A stretch of DNA of 64,000 bases from an uncultured Rhodospirillales bacterium (GCA_903927615.1 CAIYNU010000012.1:1-64000), one strand, 5' to 3'; positions 55,801 to 64,000 are shown, counted from the stretch's first letter. Program-made: numbers and translations. The notes: generated by a model not told the origin, from the sequence alone.

Positions 55801-57989
55801 GCCAGCGGCGGCTGGGGGTGGAGTTGCGCGACGTTTACGGCCGGTTGCTGGAGCCTGCCGGCGCCGATAAGGCGGCGGCGGCCCGGGTCGGGCTGCCCGA
55901 CAAGCGGCGACTGCGCCAGAGTCCGAGTCTGCCCGACCGGGACGCGCCGGTGGCCTCGCTGTTTTCCGGCATCGTGCGGGTTGGTGCCGACGGCACCGCC
56001 CAGGTGCCGCTCGTGCTGCCGGCGTTTGATGGCCGGCTGCGACTGATGGCGGTGGTCTGGACCGGTACCCGCCTCGGCCATGCCGAAACCACGGTCACGG
56101 TGCGGGACCGGGTCGCCGCCGAATTGATACTGCCCCGCTTCCTGGCCCCTGGCGACCGCGCCGGGATCAGTCTCACGCTCGTCAACCAGACCGGGGCGCC
56201 CGGCGACTATCAGGTGACGTTGACCGCCGACGGTGTGCTGGCGCTGGCCGAAGCGGATGTCGCGACCCTGGGGCTGAAGCGGGGCCGGCAGGCGACGTTG
56301 GCCCGGCACCTGATCGCCGACCGGCCCGGAACCGGCAGTGTCCAACTGGACGTGAATGGTCCCGACGGGTTCCATCTGGTTCGTACCCGGACGCTGACCG
56401 TTCGTTCGCCCGATCCGATGATCTGGCGCCATCGCGCCCTCCTGTTGCCGGCGGCCCAGGCCGTGACCCAACCCGCCGACCTTTGGGACGGGCTCCGGCC
56501 CGACTCGGTGACGGCGGCGCTGGCGTTGGGCGTGCGACCGGATCTGGACCGGGCGGGTTTGGCCATGACCATCGACCGGCCGCTCCCGAACGAGACCGGC
56601 GACCTGGCCGCCGGGGTCGCCCGTTTGCTGGCCGGCGAGGATGTCTCGGTGGCACTGGGTCTCGACCCGGCCACGGCGCTCCATGAGCGGGTCCAGCAGG
56701 CCCTCGACCGGTTGGCGGCCTTGCAACGGGCCGATGGTGGTTTCGGCCGGTGGTCGTCTGCCGAGGATGCCGATCCGTGGCTGACGGCGTTCGTGGTCGA
56801 TATGCTCGGTCGCGCCCATGATGCCGGCTACCCGCTCGCCGAAGCCACCCTTCGGGGCGGTCTCGACTGGCTGAAGCGGTCGCTCAACAATGGCTGGTTC
56901 GAGGAGCGGGAGTTGCCGGCCCGGGCCTATGCCCTGGCGGTGCTGGCCCGGGCCAGGCTGGTCGATGCGGGGACGGTGGATTATTTCCAGCAAACCTACG
57001 GGGCCAAGCTTCAGACGGATCTGGCGCGCGCGCAACTGGGCGCGGCCCAAGCTGCGCTCGGCAATACCCGGGCGGCTGCCGTCGCCTTTAACCGGACCTT
57101 GGATCGCACCGCCGAACGGACGGCGGCGGCGGCGGTCGATTTTGGCGATTACGGCTCGGCCTTGCGCGATTGGGCCGGCGTGGTCGCCCTGGCGGCCGAA
57201 AGCGGTGCCGTTGCCCGGGACCGGCTGGGGGAACTGGCCGACCGGCTGGCCAGCCGGATCACCACGCCCGATCTGTCATCCAGTACCCCTCAGTTCAGTA
57301 CCCCGCTGTTGAGTACCCAGGAGCAGGCTTGGCTGGCTCTGGCCGCACGCGCTCTGACCGGCGGCACGGCGCCGCCGGTCCCGGCGAAGCTCGCGGTCTT
57401 GGATAAGGTGGTCGAGCTGACCGGGACCCGGTATCAGCGACTGGACATGGGGACGCCCCCCGCCATTCGGAATGCCGGCACGGCGACCCTGGCCGGGACC
57501 GTCAGCGTGGTGGGCCTGCCCGGTGATCCGCCACCGGCGATTGATCAGGGCTTCGTCCTGACCCGCGCCATGTTCGATATGGCGGGCAAGCCGGTCAAGC
57601 CCGAGGCGATTCGCCTGAACGATCTGCTGGTGGTCATTTTGGAGGGGCACGGGGTGGAGCCCCAGCGCCAGCAGGTGGTGGTCACCGACCCGCTGCCGGC
57701 CGGGCTTGACATCGAAAATGTCCGTCTGGCCGACAGTGCCCAACTGGGCGACCTGTCCTGGTTGGGCGAACTCAGTCCGGCCCGCCATGTTGACTACCGC
57801 CGGGACCGGTTCACCGCCGTGCTCGATCTAGATGACGCGCATCCGGGCTTTCGGGTGGTCTATCTGGCGCGGGCGGTGGTCCCCGGGGATTTTGCCCAGC
57901 CGGGCGCCACCGTCGAGGCGGCCAACGCGCCCACGCAATTTGCCCGCATGGCGGCGGGGCGGTTGCAAATCAATGCCGTGAAGGAATAA
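52815..57989 (+). CDS. Alpha-2-macroglobulin family protein without a visible thioester motif
   Basis: 1724 residues from ATG 52815 (MSRLLGFAAAITVAVAALCV), a signal peptide. After a Pro/Ala-rich leader, macroglobulin-like domains include FLYTERSIYRPGEAV, the central block YVRPPYDSQVLIAVADRTV, DAAYVTLAAVDESVLQLADQ and DRVAAELILPRFLAPGDRAG, a thioester-domain-like alpha/alpha fold (LQRADGGFGRWSSAEDADPW) and a C-terminal receptor-binding-like domain. The reactive CxEQ sequence, expected before that alpha/alpha region, is not seen; a Cys-less variant is inferred. Bacterial members trap proteases in the periplasm. pbpC, a frequent partner, is absent. A 15-bp tandem repeat encodes DTGKSDTGKSDTGKS near 53750-53800. 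Confidence 0.93.
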   Translation: MSRLLGFAAAITVAVAALCVPSWPSRAEAPPAASALPATGLPSDVPAAEAPPPNPPPPNSPPAAPASAAPTDTEATPPSGAPAAETPAGFRVTAVEVAAERDQPEACFTFGDRLDKAQGAGYARFVEVVPALPQFTVVARDSTLCVEGLVHGAAYGITLREGLPGAGGKRLEAAELHDIAVPNRVPSLAFRGAGYILPRIGADGLPLRTINVDRAHLRVLRITDRNLVEKIYAGKVSQTLSDWDIGETVEKAGLSVWQGQLPITAPRNVPVVTAFPIETVLGGLEPGVYLAIAEPDVGDGPSAASPDGAGKADTGKSDTGKSDTGKSAATPAPAPRAGKASQWFVVSDLGLTSFVGDDGLMVFARSLTSAQPVAGVELHLLARNGKVLAGRVTGSDGIARFEADIARKSGDDAAQALFAYGSGGDFSFLDLAAPGFDLTDRGAGGRATPGPLDAFLYTERSIYRPGEAVAVTALLRTADVVAVSGRTLSLKLWRPDGFEAGRRTAADAGAGSAAAGFVLPDTAVHGVWSITAHLDADAPAIGRVEFMVHNFLRPRLDFTLSSNRPALATVAPAAPASNAAAGSGASAPVTPTPAPTTVSLEGRYLFGAVASGLPGELSLTLRPAEAPFPGHDGFRFGLAQEKFVPVRTELPGFTTNRAGKATVELPATTPPDSSHPLEAVIRGTIFDIGGRPVSRELVLPVQHQPFAIGLKPRFENEAVPEGATAGVEVIAVGADGASLDMPGLSYELYEEDYDYRWFEANGRWDYETVVRDHRVTGGTLAVAAATPAVIEEPVATGRYRLEVFDPKSGVASSVRFSAGWWVTPAAGDRPDKVEVSVMLPRYRGGEVARVYVRPPYDSQVLIAVADRTVRKTFTQQISAKGAFLDIPVDAAWTAGVTIIATAYGAVDAAKKAPPPRAIGVGWLAVDPAPHTLAVKLEAPAGDEPGRTLTVGVTVRDAGGAPLPADDAAYVTLAAVDESVLQLADQAPPDPVDYYLGQRRLGVELRDVYGRLLEPAGADKAAAARVGLPDKRRLRQSPSLPDRDAPVASLFSGIVRVGADGTAQVPLVLPAFDGRLRLMAVVWTGTRLGHAETTVTVRDRVAAELILPRFLAPGDRAGISLTLVNQTGAPGDYQVTLTADGVLALAEADVATLGLKRGRQATLARHLIADRPGTGSVQLDVNGPDGFHLVRTRTLTVRSPDPMIWRHRALLLPAAQAVTQPADLWDGLRPDSVTAALALGVRPDLDRAGLAMTIDRPLPNETGDLAAGVARLLAGEDVSVALGLDPATALHERVQQALDRLAALQRADGGFGRWSSAEDADPWLTAFVVDMLGRAHDAGYPLAEATLRGGLDWLKRSLNNGWFEERELPARAYALAVLARARLVDAGTVDYFQQTYGAKLQTDLARAQLGAAQAALGNTRAAAVAFNRTLDRTAERTAAAAVDFGDYGSALRDWAGVVALAAESGAVARDRLGELADRLASRITTPDLSSSTPQFSTPLLSTQEQAWLALAARALTGGTAPPVPAKLAVLDKVVELTGTRYQRLDMGTPPAIRNAGTATLAGTVSVVGLPGDPPPAIDQGFVLTRAMFDMAGKPVKPEAIRLNDLLVVILEGHGVEPQRQQVVVTDPLPAGLDIENVRLADSAQLGDLSWLGELSPARHVDYRRDRFTAVLDLDDAHPGFRVVYLARAVVPGDFAQPGATVEAANAPTQFARMAAGRLQINAVKE
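53746..53800 (+). repeat. 15-bp tandem repeat inside the macroglobulin gene
   Basis: About three units of GATACCGGCAAGTCC or close variants give repeated DTGKS in a flexible segment just ahead of a TPAPAPRAGK linker. The copies differ by one base, as expected of expansion by slippage. Confidence 0.8.
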
Positions 57990-58040
57990 CGCCGGCGGGC
58001 GTTAAGCGGTTTGCCATCACGTCGGATGGCCGCTGGGAGC

Positions 58041-58080
58041 GCGGGCGTCTCGCCCGCCCCCTTGCGGCCGGGACGGCCGC
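58041..58080. repeat. GC-rich dispersed repeat, copy 1
   Basis: A GCGGGCG/CGCCCGC hairpin (58041-58057) is followed by GCCGGGACGGCCGC (58067-58080). The same pair of elements, with the identical 14-mer, recurs at 62015-62060, and a related CGGGCGTCCTGCCCG hairpin lies at about 58140-58155. Confidence 0.75.
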
Positions 58081-58183
58081 GGTCCGGCCTTCGCCCCCTG
58101 TTTGAAAATCGCTAAAGCCCCATCGGCGCGAGGCCATCCCGGGCGTCCTGCCCGCGTGTGGGCCTCTGGTCAATGACCGCGGA

Positions 58184-58657
58184 TCAGGATGGGGCATCCG
58201 GGATGTGGTAGGCGGCCACCATCAGCATGGCCACGGTTCGGCCGCCATTGGCCAGGGGCAGCACCAACCGTTCCCAGGTTTCCAACCGTTGGGAATCCAG
58301 ACGCCGATTCAGATCGATGATGTCGAAGCTGCTGGTGTACCGCCGGCAAAGCGGCCACGCCCGCTCAACCACGGCGTCGTAGTCCTGACGAATCGTCGCC
58401 GATTGCTCGGGCGGCAGGTCATCGAGAGTCCGGCCGGTCATCTCGACGCCGAAGCGAAACACGAAGTTGGTGCCGTAAAGCCGGTAGCGGTATTGCCCGC
58501 CGTCACCGACCTCAATCAGCGCCAAATTGCCGAGCCAGGGCTTCAACCGCACCGGGTCGAAGTCACTTCGTTCCGGCAGTGGCCGCGTTCCACGCTTTTC
58601 CACCCAAAAATCAAGAAGTCGGGACAATCTTTTGTCGGTGATGTCCGGTTGATTCAT
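58184..58657 (-). CDS. Single PAS-domain protein
   Basis: 157 residues from ATG 58657 (MNQPDITDKRLSRLLDFW). The layout LPERSDFDPVRLKPWLGNLALIEV, YRYRLYGTNFVFRFGVEMTG and TWERLVLPLANGGRTV matches the PAS_5-type proteins common and often multi-copy in alphaproteobacteria (motifs shown in short pieces). There is no output domain, so it probably senses or binds a partner. The ligand is unknown. Confidence 0.85.
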   Translation of the reverse strand: MNQPDITDKRLSRLLDFWVEKRGTRPLPERSDFDPVRLKPWLGNLALIEVGDGGQYRYRLYGTNFVFRFGVEMTGRTLDDLPPEQSATIRQDYDAVVERAWPLCRRYTSSFDIIDLNRRLDSQRLETWERLVLPLANGGRTVAMLMVAAYHIPDAPS

Positions 58658-59016
58658 CGCTCGACTCACGCTGCAACGGGGACCAACCCTGCCTCAACCC
58701 GATCCTCTTGTCGAGGTCCCGACTCGCGAGGCCCACCGCCTCATGAGCCGCATCGCCCTGGGTCGCATCGCCGCCTGAGCGGCGGGATAGCGTCCCCCGT
58801 GTCCTTATCATTGCTCGCCGGGACCTCGGGACAATTCCAAAGGGATGACGCCCGTGGTCATTTGATTTTGCGGGTGGTGTGCCTTTTGCGGTACGGATGT
58901 TGCCTTGATGGCCATGACCGGCTCCGAATCGGGGGTCTTGAGGCGTCCCGGTTCCCGTCCGGCCCGTAGCCTGTCATACTCGCCGGAGCGACCGCTCACA
59001 AAGGGGGAACCCGGTG
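58658..59016. other. 359-bp gap between the PAS gene and a small exported protein gene
   Basis: Divergent spacing with no convincing ORF, RNA gene or repeat. A purine-rich AAGGGGG (59001-59007) serves as the ribosome site of the next gene. Confidence 0.5.
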
Positions 59017-59433
59017 ATGGTGATGATGTTGGGGATGGCGATGGTGCGGCGGGCTTGGTTATGGGGGGGCCTGGCGGCGGCCGGTCTGGTCCCAACCTCG
59101 GCCCACGCCCAGCTTTTTGATCCGTACATCATCGGCATGATGGCCGGGCCGGTGAGTGACGGCCCGTCGGTGCTGGTGCTCAAGAAGCGTCAGGACAAGT
59201 TCATGAGCACCGACACCCTGGTCATCGCCTGTGTGGCGGGCGCGGCGTCCAGCCTGGTCGCCCATGCGCTGCCGGTGCTGGCGGCGGCCGTGTCGGGAGT
59301 CGGCCTGCCGGTGGGGGTGGCGTCGTTGATGGGGACCTCGGTGTTCGGTTGCCTGGTCGGCACCGGCGGCGGTGCCGTGGCCATGGGGACCCAGGCCACG
59401 CTCAACACGGCGCGGCACCTGATGGACCCATAG
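59017..59433 (+). CDS. Small exported hydrophobic protein of unknown function
   Basis: 138 residues from ATG 59017, with AAGGGGG 10 bp upstream. A signal peptide (WLWGGLAAAGLVPTSAHAQ) is followed by FDPYIIGMMAGPV, then a Gly/Ala/Val-rich hydrophobic stretch with SSLVAHALPVLAAAVSG and GCLVGTGGGAVAMG, where glycine zippers could let it insert in a membrane. Two lone Cys residues remain. No family recognised. Confidence 0.65.
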   Translation: MVMMLGMAMVRRAWLWGGLAAAGLVPTSAHAQLFDPYIIGMMAGPVSDGPSVLVLKKRQDKFMSTDTLVIACVAGAASSLVAHALPVLAAAVSGVGLPVGVASLMGTSVFGCLVGTGGGAVAMGTQATLNTARHLMDP

Positions 59434-59475
59434 GGTGCCATCAGGCCCGGCCGCCGTTAGGGGGGGCGCCGCCGG

Positions 59476-61536
59476 TCAGGCCATCCGAACCTGGCTGATG
59501 AAGGCGTCGACCACACTGTGCAGGGTCTTGGCCTGGGTTGACAGCAGCTCGGCCGCATCCAGAACCTGACTCGCCGCCGCGCCGGTCTCGGACGCGGCAT
59601 TTTTGACATGAGAGATGGTCTCTGTCACGAGGCGTGTGCCGTGGGAGGCTTGCAGGATGTTGCGGGAGATTTCGCCGGTGGCGGCGCCCTGCTCTTCGGC
59701 CGCCGAGGCGATCGCGGTCGAGATTTCATTGGTCCGGCGGATGGTCACGGTGATGCCGGCGATGGCTTCGATCGCCTTCCGGGTCTGGCTCTGGACATCG
59801 GTGATCTGCTTGGTAATGTCCTGTGCTGCGGTCCCGGTCTGATTGGCCAGATTCTTGACTTCGTTGGCCACCACGGCGAAGCCCTTGCCGGCCTCGCCGG
59901 CCCGCGCCGCCTCGATGGTCGCATTGAGCGCCAGCAGATTGACCTGGCTGGCAATGCCTTCGATCAGCTTGACCACGGTGCCGATGCGTTCGGCGGACTC
60001 GGCGAGGTCACCCATCACCAGACTGGTTCGTTCGGCCTCGACCACCGACGCCGCCGAGGACCGTGTCGAGTCGCTGAGCTGGCGGTTAATTTCGTTGATC
60101 GACGCCGCCAGTTCCTCGGTGGCGGCCGACACGGTTTGGACATTGGCTGATGCCTCTTCGGCCGCCGAGGCGACGGCGACGGCGCCGCGCGCCGATTCCT
60201 CGGCGATCACGGTCATGGAGCGGGAACTGGACTGCAAGGTATTGGCGGCCGTCGACACGCCCTGGACCACAGCGGTGATCTGATTGCGGAAACTTGCGAC
60301 CAGGGTTTCCAGGCGCTTGGCTTGCTGTTCCCGCACCGCCGCCGCCGCCGCCTGTTCGTCGGTCAGTCGCTGGGCCGTCCCGGCGCTGGCCCGCAACGCG
60401 TCGAGGGAGTGCGTGATGGTGCCGAACTCGTCATCGTAGCGGCTTTGGGCGACCGGTGTGGCGTAATCCTGGGCCATCAGGCGCTCGATGGTCCGCAGAA
60501 TGTTGTGGACCGGCCCGGTGAAGCGACGTCGAATGATCAGAGCCCCGGCCAGGCTGATCGCCAGGGCGGTCAGAAAGGCCGCCACATGGCTGAGCAGCGC
60601 GTATTCGGCATCGCGCTGGTGGTCCGTCGAAATGGCGACGACCTCATCAAGCGCCGTCTGACCAATGACCATGATCGGATCCAACGGGGCGAGACAGATG
60701 GGAAGGAAGACCCCCGGCGGTGGCGCCGACGTCGCGGTATCGTCGAGAGCGTTGATGATCTGATCCATCTTCAGCTCTTGGGATTGCTGACTCCGGCGCG
60801 CGGCGGCGGCGGCGGTGGTGAGCGAGGCCGGTATCCCGGGGCGACTCAGCACGTCATCGAGAGCGGCCCAGGCGGACCCGATCACGCCACGAAATTGCTC
60901 CACCTTCGCGCGTTGTTGAGCATCAAGCCGCCGGCCATGCTCGACGGTTTCCCGCAGCGGGGCACACTGGAAGCTAACCCGAATCATCGTCGCCAATTGC
61001 CGGGCCTCGATCATTTCGGCGAGGAGCGGATCCGCCGTCGCGATACTGCTGTTGACCGTTTTCGAGGCCGCGGTGATCTGGGTGACGAGGGTATCGACAC
61101 TCTTGAACCATGGCTCCGGCAGATGGCGGTCGGCCCGGGGTTTGCGGGCCTCGTCATCGATCAATCCATAATCCCGTTTGACGGATGCCCAGGCGCTTTG
61201 GATCGGCGCCATGAGCGCCTGGGTGTTGGGCAGGTTGGCCGATGCCAAAGCGGTCAGGGCACCTTCGGCAATGGCCGCCATGGCCGCCTTGACGTCCTCG
61301 ACCTTCGCGGTCGGATCGTCCTGAGTTAACAGCGCGGTTTGGACGTCGGGGCGCAGCGAGCGCAATTTCAGTGCCTTGAACAACTCTTTATCGGTTTCCG
61401 CCAGGCCTGCGATCCGCTGGCTGTCCTGGTATCGAAGGCCCGCGTGCCACATTCCCGATCCGGTCAGGATTAACACCCAAAGGGCCAACACGGTCATCAA
61501 GAGATAGAGTGTTTTAGAGAAAGATAGACTCAGCAT
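59476..61536 (-). CDS. Methyl-accepting chemotaxis protein
   Basis: 686 residues. Membrane segments at about 12-30 and 315-335 enclose a large periplasmic sensor of about 280 residues, mainly helical, not a recognisable Cache or PAS domain. A HAMP domain and the signalling domain follow, with the tip sequence [25 protein letters not shown] 61536 has AAAGGA upstream. No C-terminal CheR-binding pentapeptide is present. The gene is not beside che genes. Confidence 0.95.
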   Translation of the reverse strand: MLSLSFSKTLYLLMTVLALWVLILTGSGMWHAGLRYQDSQRIAGLAETDKELFKALKLRSLRPDVQTALLTQDDPTAKVEDVKAAMAAIAEGALTALASANLPNTQALMAPIQSAWASVKRDYGLIDDEARKPRADRHLPEPWFKSVDTLVTQITAASKTVNSSIATADPLLAEMIEARQLATMIRVSFQCAPLRETVEHGRRLDAQQRAKVEQFRGVIGSAWAALDDVLSRPGIPASLTTAAAAARRSQQSQELKMDQIINALDDTATSAPPPGVFLPICLAPLDPIMVIGQTALDEVVAISTDHQRDAEYALLSHVAAFLTALAISLAGALIIRRRFTGPVHNILRTIERLMAQDYATPVAQSRYDDEFGTITHSLDALRASAGTAQRLTDEQAAAAAVREQQAKRLETLVASFRNQITAVVQGVSTAANTLQSSSRSMTVIAEESARGAVAVASAAEEASANVQTVSAATEELAASINEINRQLSDSTRSSAASVVEAERTSLVMGDLAESAERIGTVVKLIEGIASQVNLLALNATIEAARAGEAGKGFAVVANEVKNLANQTGTAAQDITKQITDVQSQTRKAIEAIAGITVTIRRTNEISTAIASAAEEQGAATGEISRNILQASHGTRLVTETISHVKNAASETGAAASQVLDAAELLSTQAKTLHSVVDAFISQVRMA

Positions 61537-62160
61537 GTATGGATAATCCTTTAGTACTCAACCGGGATCTGCGGTGGATCTGTGGCGGGGCCGATGGGTG
61601 GAGGGCGGCAAACAGGTGTGGCCATCGGAGTTGTCGATCAGCGCGAGCGCGCTATTGTCTCCCGGATTCGTCCTGACGCCCCCGGTGGCGATACAAACCC
61701 TGACAATGTGGTGTTCAGCATCTGTCGTCAAGGTTTCGAAGTCGCATTTTGCCTTAACAGTGCAAAATCGCAGATCAATTCGGACCATTATCATGTGATG
61801 TATTGGTATTGGAGAAAAAACCAGTGAAAAATGCGATTTGATAACATGGTGCGGCGGGCGATATGCCATCTATGGCGTTATTATTTGTAAATATATTACA
61901 TAAAAATTACATAATTGATCTGTATTTATTCGTTTTAGGGTGCCGTATGGCCGCCTTGTCAATGCTTAAGAGTGCGGCTGCCGCCGTTTAGCCCTCTCGC
62001 TTGGGAATCGCCGAGCACCCGGCGGGCATCCTGCCCGCCGGGTGCTGCCGGGACGGCCGCAGCCCACTGTATGCCGTAAGGGAAACTGCTGGCGGAGCGG
62101 TGGCAACCCGTCTTGGGGGCGGTCGCCAGTGACGGAAGTGTTATCGAGCCGGGACTCCGA
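61537..62160. other. 624-bp gap, AT-rich core and a dispersed repeat
   Basis: No credible gene; a 103-codon frame (61558-61869, minus) lacks coding character. The stretch 61780-61935 is strikingly AT-rich for this genome, with poly-T and TAAATATATTACATAAAAA-type runs, and probably includes promoters or bent DNA. The second dispersed repeat lies at 62015-62060. Confidence 0.55.
62015..62060. repeat. GC-rich dispersed repeat, copy 2, with a 14-bp perfect stem
   Basis: GCACCCGGCGGGCA (62015-62028) and TGCCCGCCGGGTGC (62032-62045) form a perfect 14-bp stem with a 3-nt loop. GCCGGGACGGCCGC (62047-62060) follows, as in the copy at 58041-58080. Confidence 0.85.
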
Positions 62161-63630
62161 TCAAACACCCGGTCTGGGGTCAAGCCGGCGTAGAAATTCC
62201 CGCAGGATAATGCGGTAGAGTTCATCCTTCAGCCTCAGGTCTTCACTGCCCACGTCGATATTGGGGTTGTCGTTGATCTCGATGACGAAGATGCCGCGGT
62301 CGTTCTGCTTGAGGTCGACGCCATAGAGGCCGTTGCCGATCAGGCCAGCGGCCTTGACTGCGGTGTCCACCACCTCGGGGGGGGCTTCCTCCACCAGCAG
62401 CGTCTTGCCGGCTCCTTGTTGGAAGCGGCCGTCGCTGCCGTGCTTGACGATCTGCCAGTGTTTTTTGGCCATCAGGTACTGGCAGACGAAGATCGGCTGC
62501 CGGTTGAGGACGCCCACCCGCCAGTCAAAGGCGGTATACATGAATTCCTGGGCCAGGATCACGTCGGACTCTTCAAAAAGCGTGGCGGCGGTGGCCTCCA
62601 GTTCGCTTCGGGTTTGCACCTTAAAGATGCCGCGCGAGAACGAGCCGTCGGGAACCTTCAGGACGATGGGGAAGGGGATTTCCTGATCGACGGTGGCGAG
62701 TTTGCTCCGATCGAAAATGACCGTCTTCGGGACCGGCACCTTGTGGGCCTTGAGCAGTTCGGCGAGATAAACCTTGTTCGTGCATTTCAGGATCGAGTTG
62801 GGGTCGTCGATCACCGGCATCCCCTCGTTTTCGGCTTTTTTTGCGAAACGATAGGTGTGGTGGTCAAGATTGGTGGTCTCGCGGATAAACAGCGCATCGA
62901 ATTCGGCCAGACGCAGATAGTCCTTCTTTTCGATGGTTTCCACATCGAAGCCCATCGTTTCGCCGATTTTGATGAATTTCTGGATCGTCTTGGGTGACGA
63001 GGGGGGCAGCGCCTCCTTGGGATTGTGTAGGATCGCCAATGAATAGCGAAGCGTGCTCTTGACCGTGGGCTCGCGCCAACTGCTGCGCGTATAGGCATCG
63101 AGAGCGGACTCGAAGCGCGCCTCGTCATCGGGCTTGAGGTCGTCGAGGGCCATGGCCTCGATGCCGCTGATGCTCCAATCCTCCTTCAGCCTCAGATGGA
63201 CCTTGAGCATCGGGCAGCGGAACTGGTCGAATAACCGGCGCGCAAAGTCGGGAAAGCGACGGTCGTCGGTGTGGCCGAAGAAGACCTTGAGGCTGAAGGA
63301 GGCCTCGGGCGGCTGGGTCAGCCGGCGCATGCGCCGCCGCAAGCCCTCCTCCAACTCGGGCAGGGCAAAGCGGTAGAGACTCTTCTGGCTGAGATCCAGG
63401 ATGGTCCGAACCGTCGGGATGACCTTCTGGCCCCGCGCCTCGGCCAGGAGCGAGCAATAGTATCCGAACCCCAAATAGTCATAGTTGCGGCTGAGATTGA
63501 TAACCCGGACCGCACGCCCCTTCACCATCTCGGGTTTGGTGATGTATTCTTTGGTTGTGATAAGTTGCAGACTGCCGAGGGTCCCTTTAAAATCGGTCCT
63601 TCGGTCAACGACAATCAAATGCGTGGACAT
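62161..63630 (-). CDS. RimK-like ATP-grasp protein with N-terminal RLAN-type domain
   Basis: 489 residues from ATG 63630 (MSTHLIVVDRRTDFKGTLGS). Residues 1-190 resemble the RimK-like N-terminal domain (RNYDYLGFGYYCSLLAEARG is a conserved block), and residues 250-480 the ATP-grasp fold: RLAEFDALFIRETTNLDHHTY, FPIVLKVPDGSFSRGIFKV, FDWRVGVLNRQPIFVCQY and FVIEINDNPNIDVG for metal binding. ATP-grasp ligases of this type add amino acids to proteins or peptides. The gene starts immediately after the stop of the C39-like peptidase gene, so the two are translationally coupled. The pairing is a recurring theme in predicted peptide-modification clusters. Confidence 0.9.
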   Translation of the reverse strand: MSTHLIVVDRRTDFKGTLGSLQLITTKEYITKPEMVKGRAVRVINLSRNYDYLGFGYYCSLLAEARGQKVIPTVRTILDLSQKSLYRFALPELEEGLRRRMRRLTQPPEASFSLKVFFGHTDDRRFPDFARRLFDQFRCPMLKVHLRLKEDWSISGIEAMALDDLKPDDEARFESALDAYTRSSWREPTVKSTLRYSLAILHNPKEALPPSSPKTIQKFIKIGETMGFDVETIEKKDYLRLAEFDALFIRETTNLDHHTYRFAKKAENEGMPVIDDPNSILKCTNKVYLAELLKAHKVPVPKTVIFDRSKLATVDQEIPFPIVLKVPDGSFSRGIFKVQTRSELEATAATLFEESDVILAQEFMYTAFDWRVGVLNRQPIFVCQYLMAKKHWQIVKHGSDGRFQQGAGKTLLVEEAPPEVVDTAVKAAGLIGNGLYGVDLKQNDRGIFVIEINDNPNIDVGSEDLRLKDELYRIILREFLRRLDPRPGV

Positions 63631-64000
63631 TCAGACCCTCGGTCGCGCGCGGAGGATTAAAGAGGCCCGCAACTGGGCTTTACCGTAGCGAGCCATGTGC
63701 TCAAAATCCTTTTTTGGTATCGGCATGTGGATGCGGTCGAAATCGGACTGGTGATGCGGCCCGCTGACCAGCGGGTCATGGGCGTAGATGAAGGTGTCGT
63801 CGGCGCCGGTGACAACAATCCAGTGGGGGAATTTCTCTCGATAGATGCGGTAGGAGCTGATCAGAACAATGGGAATGCCCCCGTCGTCCACCGCGCCGGC
63901 CAGATCCGCCGGTGCCAGCGGGCGATGGTTCAGGGTAATGTCGGTGCCGGCGATGATCGCGGTGAAATCCTCATGGACCAGCCGTATCACCTCTTTCTTC
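63631..64000 (-). CDS. C-terminal part of a C39-like peptidase protein
   Basis: The open frame runs off the window edge, leaving at least 122 residues of the C-terminus. PHWIVVTGADDTFIYAHDP matches the His-Asp half of the papain-like C39 peptidase site, and IPIVLISSYRIYREKFPHW is just ahead of it. The catalytic Cys and any N-terminal GNAT domain, which are commonly fused to this peptidase beside RimK-like genes, would be outside the window. The stop codon abuts the RimK-like start codon. Confidence 0.8.
   Translation of the reverse strand, partial: KKEVIRLVHEDFTAIIAGTDITLNHRPLAPADLAGAVDDGGIPIVLISSYRIYREKFPHWIVVTGADDTFIYAHDPLVSGPHHQSDFDRIHMPIPKKDFEHMARYGKAQLRASLILRARPRV

Noticed and set aside
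53208-57050. 1280-codon minus-strand frame within the macroglobulin gene
   Set aside because: His/Gln/Arg-rich product without domains, lying wholly inside a secure gene; typical shadow of GC-rich coding DNA.
58205-58969. 254-codon plus-strand frame opposite the PAS gene
   Set aside because: Shadow of the PAS gene in its first half and noncoding in its second; no domain features.
61558-61869. 103-codon minus-strand ORF
   Set aside because: No ribosome site, low-complexity product and composition of the surrounding noncoding DNA.

Overview
The window is GC-rich chromosomal DNA of an alphaproteobacterium, most likely of the order Rhodospirillales. This is inferred from gene content, not from a marker phylogeny. 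The indicators are an NDUFA12-type complex I assembly protein, a DUF2155 protein, the metX-metW pair, methylmalonyl-CoA mutase, DUF484, an IHF-beta gene, a DUF985 cupin, a large signalling gene load, and a tRNA-Arg(CCU) gene split by a group I intron, an arrangement known from alphaproteobacteria. Nothing indicates a phage, plasmid or insertion sequence.

Layout. 1-2037: the start of a membrane-anchored Ser/Thr protein kinase on the minus strand, whose Pro/Val-rich tail is still repeating when it leaves the window. 2298-5347: ppk1 and a radical SAM protein, convergent and separated by a hairpin terminator. 5422-9352: an aromatic amino acid pair (chorismate mutase-like protein and tyrA) divergent from metX-metW for methionine. 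9375-12333: a methyltransferase divergent from a gloB-GST-cupin run. 12372-15964: an unrecognised 994-residue protein divergent from an unrecognised 131-residue protein. 15975-19669: a TPR/O-GlcNAc-transferase-like protein, an ornithine cyclodeaminase-family enzyme and ihfB. 19977-24154: an FHA protein and a PAS-GGDEF-EAL protein. 24261-30289: a DinG-like helicase, a TPR protein and methylmalonyl-CoA mutase. 30290-31511: an RHH regulator with a palindrome in its promoter, and the intron-containing tRNA-Arg(CCU). 31512-35801: DUF484, a fructose-6-phosphate aldolase/transaldolase, priA and DUF2155. 35873-39044: a solute-binding protein with a histidine kinase. 39315-41063: a methyltransferase, an mlaD-like protein and NDUFA12. 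41519-46534: a hemerythrin and a 1505-residue multi-PAS hybrid kinase. 46768-49363: aroQ-accB-accC and a small protein. 49656-52643: an exported protein, mutM, a small membrane protein and an aminotransferase. 52815-61536: an alpha-2-macroglobulin-family protein, a PAS protein, a small exported protein and a chemoreceptor. 62161-64000: a RimK-like ATP-grasp enzyme coupled to the end of a C39-like peptidase gene.

The window mixes housekeeping metabolism (aromatic and methionine biosynthesis, fatty acid initiation, DNA repair and replication restart) with a dense set of signalling genes. Several gene neighbourhoods usual in related bacteria look broken up: no hisC between the chorismate mutase and tyrA, no xerC beside DUF484, and accC, DUF2155 and NDUFA12 dispersed. 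The most notable items are the group I intron in tRNA-Arg(CCU), the perfect 18-bp palindrome between the -35 and -10 boxes of the RHH gene, the two unrecognised divergent genes at 12.4-16.0 kb, and the RimK-like/C39 pair at the right edge. The GC-rich hairpins between genes look like dispersed repeats.
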